Origin: Antedon mediterranea
Lineage: Eukaryota; Echinodermata; Crinoidea; Comatulida; Antedonidae
Assembly: GCF_964355755.1 (NCBI RefSeq)
Contig: NC_092672.1
Coordinates: 36,268,501-36,328,500, forward strand
Length of the DNA: 60,000 bases
Reading direction: 5' to 3'
The notes beneath the pieces were generated by a model that worked only from the letters and a program-made list of their open reading frames with translations, was not told the DNA's origin and did no database searches. Both the position numbers and the translations under genes were made by a program. This document shows positions 22,273-32,052 of this stretch, in pieces (positions within the stretch are counted from its first letter, which is position 1; every line of letters starts with the position of its first letter).

Positions 22273-24772
22273 GGAGCTATTAGGACAAAAAAGTCAAAAT
22301 ATTTTAATATGCTGTTTATACCGCCCTCCAAATGCAAATTATGAATATTTTAACTTAATTATTGATTTACTTGAAAAAGTTAGTATGGAAAACACTGAAA
22401 TTGTACTACTCGGCGATTTTAATATTGATTATGTCTTAAATGAGAACCTCTCGAAAAATCCTATCAATATGATCGAAAACATGTTTGTTATGACCCAGTT
22501 GATTCATGATAAAACAAGAGTTACGTCACACTCATCAAGTTGTATTGATTTGATACTAACAACAATTCCAGATCAGCACTATTTAAGTGGTGTTGCTAAA
22601 ATAGCTTTAAGCGACCATTTTATGGTTTACAGCTGTTTAAAATTTAAGGAAAAAGAAGCTAAACATAAAACAATATATTATAGAGATTATAAGAACTTTG
22701 ATGAAGGGGCATTCTTGCATGATATTTCCCATTCTCAGAAATTACAAAATATTCACAATATTAATAACGTTGACAATGCATGGGGTACGTTTAAAAATTG
22801 CTTTCTAAATTTAAGTAATAAACATGTGCCTATAAAAAATTCAAGAATAAAAAATAGATTCTCTCCCTGGATAACTCCTGAAATTATAAAGTTAATGTAC
22901 AAAAGAGATTATACTAAAAGCAAAGTAAATGTTAATAATCCAGGATTAAAAACTGAGTATAGAAGACTTAGAAATCTGGTTAACACTAACATTAAGAAAG
23001 CAAAGTATAACTATTTTAATAATGTAAATATAAAATATAAAAATAATCCAAAAAAAATGTGGAACGAGCTAAATAAACTAACTGGTAAAACGAAATCTAA
23101 CATTAGTAAAACTATTGATTGCGAACATTTTAATGAATACTTTACCAACATAGGAGTTAAGATGGCGCAGTCATTTGACGATACGCTGCCAAGTTGGAAT
23201 AATCCACCTAGTGAATATTCCTTTAATTTTATAAATGTTGATGTAAATACCATTAAAAGGAAGCTTTATAATTTGCCAGAAAAAAATTTAGATGTTCTTG
23301 ATTTTGATAGTAAATTGTTAAGGTTAGCAGCTCCGTACATTGCTTATCCATTGTGTCATATTGTGAATCTCTCTCTCATGTCTGGTCTTGTCCCAGCTGA
23401 TTGGAAAGTAGCAAGGACAACTCCTATATATAAAGGAAAGGGTAGTAAAGACAGTATGAGCAACTACAGACCAATATCTGTCGTTGCTCATATCGCAAAG
23501 ATTATAGAGAGAGTGGTTCAGGAACAAATCATTTCTTTTCTTAGTTTGTTTGATTTGATTAACATTGATCAATTTGCCTTTTTGAAAAACCATTCTACTG
23601 TAACATGCTTGCACAGAGTAGTTGATGATTGGTTAGAAAGTTTTAATGACTCAGAGGTCGTCGGCGCTTGTTTCTTAGATATATCCAAGTGCTTTGACAC
23701 GATAGATCACTCAATTTTGTTATTTAAGCTTTACAAATATGGTTTCCATAAAAATGTTGTTTACTGGTTTAGTAATTACTTAAAAAACAGAAAACAGTTT
23801 GTATACTGTAACAATAACAAATCTACACTTAAAGAAATCAATATTGGTGTTCCACAAGGAAGTGTCTTGGGACCCATCTTGTTTCTCATTTTCATAAATG
23901 ATATTTCGCAGTCTATAGTAAATGGAACTTGCAGCGTTTTTGCTGATGATGTTGTGGTTTACACCTCAGGTGATACTGCTAAGATAGTAAATGATTCATT
24001 ACAAATAATTATTGATAACATTGGTAAATGGTATGATGACAACCACCTCTCTATAAATACTGAAAAAACAAAGGTTATGTTACTAAGAAACAATCATACA
24101 GCTGACAGTAATGATTTAAATATACAAATTGGAACCAGTAAATTAGAACAAGTTGATAGTATAAGGTATCTGGGAGTCGTAATCGATGAAATGTTAACTT
24201 GGAAACAAAATACTCAATGTATTAGTAAAAATATTGGATATAAAATAACAATGCTAGGTAAAATGGCTAGTAGTTTAAGTAAACCGTTACTTGAAACTCT
24301 ATATATAAGTACAATTCAGCCTTGTAGTGATTATGCTATAACAGTCTGGGGAAATACGACAGAGTTAAACAAAAATATTTTAAAGCGACATCAAAAAAGA
24401 GCTGCTCGAATTGTAACTAACAACTTCGATTATATTAATGTAAGGGGTGACAACATCATCCAGAACTTATCGTGGCAAACTCTTGAAGAGAAACGAGATT
24501 TCTCCCTAGCATGTCTAATGTATAAATGTGTTTACGGCCTTGCACCAATTAGATTAGTAAATGAAATTGAATTGATTCGCGATATTCACACCCACTTAAC
24601 ACGTGGAGTAGAAAATTTGAATGTAACAATACCTAAATACACCCTTAGTAAAATGAATTCGTCCTTTAAAGTTGCAGGCGCAAAAATATGGAACAATTTA
24701 CCAATTAATATTAAATCGGCACCAACAATTACGTCCTTTAAGGCTAGATACAAATCTCATTTCTTTTCATAA
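22273..24772 (+). CDS. LINE ORF2: endonuclease C-terminal part and reverse transcriptase
   Basis: About 833 codons are open without interruption; the frame runs in from satellite DNA, so there is no native start. Residues ~15-150 hold apurinic endonuclease motifs CLYRPPN, LLGDFNID, SCIDLILTT and ALSDHFMV. The RT follows, with NYRPISV, FLDISKCFDTIDHSIL (motif A), GVPQGSVLGPILF and the catalytic FADD in SVFADDVVVY. RYLGVVIDEMLTW and the C-terminal domain (LYKCVYGLAPI, KIWNNLP) end near a normal stop. The enzyme would make target-primed cDNA of its own RNA. N-terminal endonuclease sequence, any ORF1 and the promoter are missing, so the copy cannot be autonomous. Confidence 0.9.
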
Positions 24773-24922
24773 AAAACTGACATGTATTATATTTAATTAA
24801 GTTTCTCTTTTGTATATTTTGATTAAGACAGGACCACAATGTAAAACAGATACACTGTTATCTGATTGTTTTATCCTGTATAAATATATTATTTATTATT
24901 ATTATTATTATTATTATTTTTT
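22273..24922 (+). mobile_element. 5'-truncated non-LTR retrotransposon (LINE) inside the satellite
   Basis: It is inserted in a monomer with the 8-bp duplication AAATTGCT. The 3' end is a (TTA/ATT)n tract at ~24888-24920, and the 5' end falls within the endonuclease domain. CR1/L2/Jockey-group features are seen in the RT. One long frame without stops implies a young insertion, later than formation of the arms. Confidence 0.9.
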
Positions 24923-27900
24923 AAATTGCTTTAAAACCCGTACTTGCCCACACTGGGCCGGGGCAAGTAGCACATTTCGGGAAAGTCAGGACCATACTAC
25001 GTCAATCTATACTATTGTGTACCCGGCCCGAGGCGTCGGGGTGTGGTCATATGGCCACTTTAAAAGTGGTGCTATTAATTCTTAGTAAATTTTTGCTAAA
25101 AATACGCATTTGAAATTGCTTTAAAACACGTACATCTTGCACGCACTGGGCCGGGGCAGGTGGCACATTTCTGGAATGCCAGGACCATACTACGTCAATC
25201 TATACTATTGTGTACCCGGCCCGATGCGTCGGGGTGTGGTCATATGGTCACTTTAAAAGTGGTGTTTACTAAATTAATGCCAAAAATACGCATTTTAAAT
25301 TGCTTTAAAATCCGTACTCGCCCGCACTGGGCCGGGGCAAGTGGCACATTTCTGGAAAGCCAGGACCATACTACGTCAATCTATACTATTGTGTACCCGG
25401 CCCGAGACGTCGGGGTGTGGTCATATTGCCACTTTAAAAGTGGTGCTATTAATACTTAGTAAAATAACACTAAAAATACGCATTTTAAATTGCTTTAAAA
25501 CCCGTACTTACCCGCACTGGGCCGGGGCAAGTGGCACATTTCTGGAATGCCAGGACCATACTACGTCAATCTATATTATTGTGTACCCGGCCCGAGTCGT
25601 CGGGGTGTGGTCATATGGCCACTTTAAAAGTGGTGCTATTATATAATTCTTAGTAAAATAACACTAAAAACACGCATTTTAAATTGCTTTAAAATCCATA
25701 CTTGCCCGCACTGGGCCGGGGCAAGTGGCACATTTCTGGAAAGCCAGGACCATACTACGTCAATCTATACTATTGTGTACCCGGCCCGAGGCGTCGGGGT
25801 GTGGTCATATGGCCACTTTAAAAGTGGTGTTTACTAAATTAATGCTAAAAATACGCATTTTAAATTGCTTTAAAATCCGTACTTGCCCGCACTGGGCCGG
25901 GGCAAGTAGCATATTTCTGGAATGCCAGGACCATACTACGTTAATCTATACTATTGTGTTCCCAGCCCGAAGCGTCGGGGTGTGGTCATATGGCCACTTT
26001 AAATGTGGTGCTATTACGGTAATTCTTAGTAAATTAATGCTAAAAATACGCATTTGAAATTGCTTTTAAACACGTACTTGCCCGCACTGGGCCGGGGCAA
26101 GTGGCACATTTCTGGAAAGCCAGGACCATACTAAGTCAATCTATACTATTGTGTACCCGGCCCGAGGCGTCGGGGTGTGGTCATATGGCCACTTTAAAAG
26201 TGGTGTTTACTAAATTATTGCTAAAAATACGCATTTTAAATTGCTTTAAAATCCGTACTTGCCCGCACTGGGCCGGGGCAAGTGGCACATTTCTGGAATG
26301 CCAGGACCATTCTACGTCAATCTATACTATTGTGTTCCCGGCCCGAGGCGTTGGGGTGTGGTCATATTGCCACTTTAAAAGTGGTGCTATTAATACTTAG
26401 TAAAATAACACTAAAAATACGCATTTTAAATTGCTTTAAAATCCGTACTTGCCCGCACTGGGCCGGGGCAAGTGGCACATTTCTGGAATGCCAGGACCAT
26501 ACTACGTCAATCTATATTATTGTGTACCCGGCCCGAGGCGTCGGGGTGTGGTCATATGGCCACTTTAAAAGTGGTGCTATTAATTCTTAGTAAATTATTG
26601 CTAAAAATACGCATTTGAAATTGCTTTAAAATCCATACTTGCCCGCACTGGGCCGGGGCAAGTGGCACATTTCTGGAATGCCAGGACCATACTACGTCAA
26701 TCTATACTATTGTGTACCCGACGCGAGGCGTCGGTGTGTGGTCATATGGCCACTTTAAAAGTGGTGTTTACTAAATTAATGCTAAAAATACGCATTTTAA
26801 ATTGCTTTAAAATCCGTAGTTGCTCGCACTGGGCCGGGGCAAGTGGCATATTTCTGGAATGCCAGGACCATACTACGTCAATCTATACTATTGTGTTCCC
26901 GGCCCGAGGCGTCGGGGTGTGGTCATATGGCCACTTTAAATGTGGTGCTATTAATTCTTAGTAAATTAATGCTAAAAATACGCATTTGAAATTGCTTTTA
27001 AACACTTACTTGCCCGCACTGGGCCGGGGCAAGTGGCACATTTATGGAATGCCAGGACTATTCTACATCAATATATACTATTGTGAACCCGACCCGAGGC
27101 GTCAGGGTGTGGTCATATGGCCACTTTAAAAGTGGTGCTATTAATTCTTAGTAAATTTTTGCTAAAAATACGCATTTTAAATTGCTTTAAAACCCGTACT
27201 TGCCCACACTGGGCCGGGGCAAGTAGCAAATTTCTGGAATGCCAGGACCATACTACGTCAATCTATACTATTGTGTACCCGGCCCGAGGCGTCGGGGTGT
27301 GGTCATATGGCCACTTTAAAAGTGGTGCTATTAATTCTTAGTAAATTATTGCTAAAAATACGCATTTGAAATTGCTTTAAAATCCATACTTGCCCGCACT
27401 GGGCCGGGGCAAGTGGCACATTTCTGGAATGCCAGGACCATACTACGTCAATCTATACTATTGTGTACCCCCGACGCGAGGCGTCGGTGTGTGGTCATAT
27501 GGCCACTTTAAAAGTGGTGTTTACTAAATTAATGCTAAAAATACGCATTTTAACATTGCTTTAAAATCCGTAGTTGCTCGCACTGGGCCGGGGCAAGTGG
27601 CATATTTCTGGAATGCCAGGACCATACTACGTCAATCTATACTATTGTGATCCCGGCCCGAGGCGTCGGGGTGTGGTCATATGGCCACTTTAAATGTGGT
27701 GCTATTAATTCTTAGTAAATTAATGCTAAAAATACGCATTTGAAATTGCTTTTAAACACTTACTTGCCCGCACTGGGCCGGGGCAAGTGGCACATTTATG
27801 GAATGCCAGGACTATTCTACATCAATATATACTATTGTGAACCCGACCCGATGCGTCAGGGTGTGGTCATATGGCCACTTTAAAAGTGGTGCTATTAATT

Positions 27901-29924
27901 CTTAGTAAATTTTTGCTAAAAATACGCATTTTAAATTGCTTTAAAACCCGTACTTGCCCACACTGGGCCGGGGCAAGTAGCAAATTTCTGGAATGCCAGG
28001 ACCATACTACGTCAATATATACTATTGTGTACCCGGTCCGAGGCGTCGGGGTGTGGTCATATGGCCACTTTAAAAGTTGTGTTTACTAAATTAATGCTAA
28101 AAATACGCATTTTATATTGCTTTAAAATCCGTACTTGCCCGCACTGGGCCGGGGCAAGTAGCATATTTCTGGAATGCCAGGACCATACTACGTTAATCTA
28201 TACTATTGTGTTCCCGGCCCGAGGCGTCGGGGTGTGGTCATATGGCCACTTTAAATGTGGTGCTATTACGGTAATTCTTAGTAAATTAATGCTAAAAATA
28301 CGCATTTGAAATTGCTTTTAAACACGTACTTGCCCGCACTGGGCCGGGGCAAGTGGCACATTTCTGGAAAGCCAGGACCATACTAAGTCAATCTATACTA
28401 TTGTGTACCCGGCCCGAGGCGTCGGGGTGTGGTCATATGGCCACTTTAAAAGTCGTGTTTACTAAATTAATGCTAAAAATACGCATTTTAAATTGCTTTA
28501 AAATCCGTACTTGCCCGCACTGGGCCGGGACAAGTGGCACATTTCTGGAATGCCAGGACCATTCTACGTCAATCTATACTATTGTGTTCCCGGCCCGAGG
28601 CGTTGGGGTGTGGTCATATGGCCACTTTAAAAGTGGTGCTATTAATTCTTAGTAAATTAATGCTAAAAATACGCATTTGAAATTGCTTTTAAACACGTAC
28701 TTGCCCGCACTGGGCCGGGGCAAGTGGCACATTTCTGAAAAGTCAGGACCATACTACGTCAATCTATACTATTGTGTACCCGGCCCGAGGCGTCGGGGTG
28801 TGGTCATATGGCCACTTTAAAAGTGGTGTTTACTAAATTAATGCTAAAAATACGCATTTTAAATTGCTTTAAAATCCGTACTTGCCCGCACTGGGCCGGG
28901 GCAAGTGGCATATTTCTGGAATGCCAGGACCATACTACGTCAATCTATACTATTGTGTTCCCGGCCCGAGGCTTCGGGGTGTGGTCATATGGCCACTTTA
29001 AATGTGGTGCTATTAATTCTTAGTAAATTAATGCTAAAAATACGCATTTGAAATTGCTTTTAAACACTTACTTGCCCGCACTGGGCCGGGGCAAGTGGCA
29101 CATTTATGGAATGCCAGGACCATTCTACATCAATCTATACTATTGTGTACCCGGCCCGATGCGTCGGGGTGTGGTCATATGGTCACTTTAAAAGTGGTGT
29201 TTACTAAATCAATGCCAAAAATATGCATTTTAAATTGCTTTAAAATCCGTACTCGCCCGCACTGGGCCGGGGCAAGTGGCACATTTCTGGAAAGCCAGGA
29301 CCATACTACGTCAATCTATACTATTGTGTACCCGGCCCCAGACGTCGGGGTGTGGTCATATTGCCACTTTAAAAGTGGTGCTATTAATACTTAGTAAAAT
29401 AACACTAAAAATACGCATTTTAAATTGCTTTAAAATCCGTACTTGCCCGCACTGGGCCGGGGCAAGTGGCACATTTCTGGAATGCCAGGACCATACTACG
29501 TCAATCTATATTATTGTGTACCCGGCCCGAGGCGTCGGGGTGTGGTCATATGGCCACTTTAAAAGTGGTGCTATTAATTCTTAGTAAATTATTGCTAAAA
29601 ATACGCATTTGAAATTGCTTTAAAATCCATACTTGCCCGCACTGGGCCGGGGCAAGTGGCACATTTCTGGAATGCCAGGACCATACTACGTCAATCTATA
29701 CTATTGTGTACCCGACGCGAGGCGTCGGTGTGTGGTCATATGGTCACTTTAAAAGTGGTGTTTACTAAATTAATGCTAAAAATACGCATTTTAAATTGCT
29801 TTAAAATCCGTTCTTGCCCGCACTGGGCCGGGGCAAGTGGCATATTTCTGGAATTCCAGGACCATACTACGTCAATCTATACTATTGTGAACCTGGCCCG
29901 AGGCGTTGGTATGATCGTAATATC
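24923..29924 (+). repeat. Right satellite arm, outer part (~27 monomers)
   Basis: The ~187-bp satellite in plus orientation. A higher-order unit of ~755 bp (four monomers) is repeated at about 26.59-27.34 and 27.34-28.10 kb, marked by the CGACGCGAGGCGTCGGTGTG variant. The block 25.13-26.4 kb is a close inverted copy of 16.84-18.11 kb, sharing the rare TTACGGTAATTC insertion and the GGCAGGTGG variant. This points to homology-driven exchange between arms. Confidence 0.9.
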
Positions 29925-30236
29925 GGAACTAAAAAATGTAAATCTGTGATAAAATAGGTACATCTAGACTAGGTCTACTTTGGTACGAATTTGGGCCAGC
30001 CGGTCGGCCGCGGCCTAGCGAACGTCGAATAAGGAACCAACTTCACGAATGAATGTCGAATAGGGAATAAGTAACAGCAGGAGATTGGTTGGTGGCGCAC
30101 GGCATATTTACCGCTGGGAAATTATCATTTTCGAAATTTTGGCCTAGCTAGCCTAGCGAATGTCGAACGTCGAATAAGGAACCAACTTCCATTGACGAAT
30201 GTCGAATAAGGAATAAGTAACCAACTTCACGGCGCT
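29925..30236. repeat. Right outer terminal-repeat domain of the foldback element
   Basis: The inverted counterpart of 12809-13115, ending ..CTTCACGGCGCT and then the second CTTCCCAGG duplication (30237-30245). Differences from the left copy are a 4-bp CTAG insertion and about three or four substitutions. Confidence 0.85.
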
Positions 30237-30245
30237 CTTCCCAGG

Positions 30246-30675
30246 GGCGAAGGGTGTACAAACGGCATCGTAGAAAAAAAACTAACCATAACAAAAAATT
30301 TTTACTTTTCATACACGTTATTTAATAATTTCTCATTATATTAATCTAAATTATGTTTTAATCACTGGTGGAAAACAATGTATCCTTCATTACCCAAAAA
30401 TCATGCACATTTTCATGTAAAAACATAAAAATTAAAGGACATACCTTGATAACGACCTTCTCCAACAATGTGACAGCGTGCAACCTTGAATACGGGTTCT
30501 ACAAGTTTTTTTACGTCACCAACTGTTTTATTCTCATGAATATTCAGCGATATCGTGAATTAACACAAATCTATTGGTCGACAAAGTTCATTAAATATTC
30601 ACATGTGTTGTCTTGTTTACTCAGAGGTTTGCATGAGAGCGCGCCCTCTATAGTTTTTTCGTTTAGCGATATAGG
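30246..30675. other. 3' tail of the RAG1-like transposon beyond the foldback
   Basis: It resumes the element interrupted at 12799. A 126-codon frame (30368-30748) crosses the transposon end into the LINE and is not a gene. The inverted inner block GCGCCCTCTATAGT lies at about 30640-30653. Confidence 0.5.
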
Positions 30676-30703
30676 ACTTTTTGTCAATAGTGAAGACACC
30701 GTG
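30676..30703 (-). promoter_or_regulatory. 3' transposon end resembling a 12-type recombination signal
   Basis: On the minus strand: heptamer-like CACGGTG (30703-30697, 6 of 7 to CACAGTG), a 12-bp spacer (30696-30685) and nonamer-like ACAAAAAGT (30684-30676), the same nonamer as the 5' end. Followed outward by AGAA. The 12-bp spacer here against 22 bp at the other end mirrors the 12/23 asymmetry of vertebrate V(D)J signals. Confidence 0.78.
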
Positions 30704-30971
30704 AGAAATAGTCGACGCAAGATGGAGACTATTGGGTCACATACTTAGACAAGACTCAGGTACACCAGCCAACACAGCAATAAGCTATTATTTCAGCAAC
30801 ACTACCAATATAAAATTTCGAGGAAGACCAAGAACCACCCTACCAATAACTCTCCAACGACCTACCTACCCTTTATAAACAAAACACAAACCTCAAGTAT
30901 CCCGGACAATTGAAAACTGGAAGATACTGGTAAAAGAGATTTACGGAGCAGCAGAGGCAGTAATCATCATC
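30704..30971 (+). pseudogene. LINE fragment, part 2 (RT C-terminus and 3' tail)
   Basis: Continues the fragment at 6931-7063: EIVDARWRLLGHILRQDSGT, then FRGRPRTTLPITLQR, with stops and losses before EIYGAAEA. It ends in an ATC-rich tail (AATCATCATC) and the 20-bp duplication at 30972-30991. Strong resemblance to the RWRLLGH..GRPRTTLP motif of many invertebrate LINE proteins. Confidence 0.85.
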
Positions 30972-31045
30972 TGACATCATCATGTCCATATATGGGCACA
31001 TCACTTTTTTTTTTCACATAGTTTGATAGTGTGGACAGAGCTTTA
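30972..31045 (-). mobile_element. Right half of the split MITE
   Basis: Completes the element begun at 6832-6930: CATATATGGGCACATCAC, then a T-run, then the terminal repeat ATAGTTTGATAGTGTGGACAGAGCTTTA in pieces. Together the halves make a ~150-bp hairpin element. Confidence 0.8.
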
Positions 31046-31975
31046 CATACAATAATATAATATATATAAACCACATTAACTATGACGTTCAAATACATGA
31101 CGACTAAAAGAAAGCAAATGCAAACTAGATACACCGCGACGAGCTCTATACAACAACAAAAAAACGATATACACGTTGATATATTGATATTGTACATACA
31201 TTTAAATCCATTCTTTGCATAAGGAGGCAAAATTATAGTTAAATATTAGTATTAAATAAAATTAATATTTTTAATAAAGATAGGTCAAGTTACATTCGGG
31301 TCTGATAGTAATAATAAAAGGAATAAAGATGTTTTAAAGGAAAAGGTTAAACAATAGATGAATATAAAGATAATTAAATATTATGTTGTAAGAAATCCAG
31401 GACGAGTTGCCTTTAATTCTAAACAACCATCTAAAACGTAATAATGTATTAATGGTCAACGTATTATTGGAGGGTGGTTTCGTCGAACAATATTTGTACA
31501 ATGAATATCCTAGATATAGGCCTAATTACCATCATGGATAACGTTCATGAAGATGAAGATAGGGAGGTGATAGGGGACACAATTCAAGGGACGAACGCAC
31601 ACCCCGGGAAAACTCACGAATCATGACAGACTTTAAATCATCATTAGTATAATATTTGAATATACCTGCCTATTAAGGGGAAATGTCTTGTGAAACGAAT
31701 GAAGGATATGTTATGCATAAGGCCAACGCTTCGAGACATTATTAACACGTTTTTTTGGTGCCAAGGTGTCCCCTTAATAGGGGTTACTTTAATATTCAGC
31801 CAAGCTCTAAAATATGAGCGAGGGGAAATAGACAGTACACATTACTTACTGTGCATTTGTCCCATTTTCGTTCGGACGTAACAATTTACACATGTTGTAA
31901 TGGTCGCGTGTGGTGTTTACATTTGGAATACGAAAACACCCAAAGCAACGTACGAACGTATAAAACTGAACTTAC
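31046..31975. repeat. Segmental duplicate of ~55.67-56.58 kb, no gene recognised
   Basis: Blocks such as ATGACGTTCAAATACATGAC, GGTCAAGTT, CGGGTCTGATAGTAAT, GGTGTCCCCTTAATAGGGGTT and GTGCATTTGTCCCATTTT occur in the same order in both places with many small indels. This is probably intron or flank of the minus-strand gene that has an exon at 31976-32052. Confidence 0.75.
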
Positions 31976-32052
31976 CTTGTAATGTGTTCTATTCACTTAT
32001 TTGAGAGAATCCGTCTTAAAATTATCTATGGAATAAAGACAATCCAGAGCTG
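31976..32052 (-). other. Conserved putative 5' exon with splice donor (copy 1)
   Basis: Seventy-seven bases are identical to 56584-56660 while the flanks differ. On the minus strand the block ends ..CATTACAAG followed by GTAAGT, a consensus donor. No ATG lies within it, so it is probably 5' UTR. An AG just upstream (GCAG or CCAG) leaves open an internal exon. It points the same way as the putative terminal exon at 6334-6426. Confidence 0.5.

Larger units (their letters stand above)
12809..30236. mobile_element. Giant foldback element with satellite arms (17.4 kb)
   Basis: The two outermost ~310-bp domains are inverted copies of each other, nearly identical (a few substitutions and a 4-bp indel). 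Inward, both arms consist wholly of the same ~181-192-bp satellite, in one orientation from 13.1 to 21.5 kb and the opposite from 21.6 to 29.9 kb. The turning point is at ~21.53-21.60 kb. Flanking CTTCCCAGG duplications show it inserted as a unit into the RAG1-like transposon. No transposase is encoded, so it needs a helper. The right arm is shorter (~5.7 against ~8.4 kb) and carries a LINE. A Mutator-like affiliation is inferred from the 9-bp duplication and long terminal repeats. Confidence 0.88.
7064..30703 (+). mobile_element. RAG1-like DNA transposon with RSS-like ends, split by a nested foldback element
   Basis: The ends CACGCTGTCTTCA (7064) and, inverted, CACGGTGTCTTCA (ending 30703) are terminal repeats flanked by AGAA. 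A second shared inverted block, ACTATAGAGGGCGC, lies ~44-58 bp in from both ends. Gross length is 23,640 bp. Removing the foldback element with one 9-bp duplication leaves ~6.2 kb: 5' noncoding DNA, one spliced transposase gene (7646-11598) and a 3' tail (11.6-12.8 kb plus 30.25-30.70 kb). No second gene is visible, so there is no RAG2-like partner in this copy. N-RAG-TP and Chapaev-type elements are, as I recall, the closest described relatives; the assignment is inference. Confidence 0.88.

Noticed and set aside
24810-29949. Matching plus-strand frames in the right arm
   Set aside because: The same satellite in the inverted arm; the frame at 24810 also fuses LINE tail with satellite.
12809-30236. 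CRISPR-like or integron-like array
   Set aside because: Repeats are ~187 bp without distinct short spacers, lie in inverted arms and are in a eukaryotic, intron-bearing context.
30676-30703. Treating the terminal repeats as ordinary symmetric TIRs
   Set aside because: The nonamer-like block sits 12 bp from one heptamer and 22 bp from the other; a symmetric alignment requires a 10-bp gap, so the asymmetric description fits better.
30368-30748. 126-codon frame
   Set aside because: It runs from the transposon tail through its terminal repeat and target duplication into the LINE relic, so it cannot be an ancestral gene.
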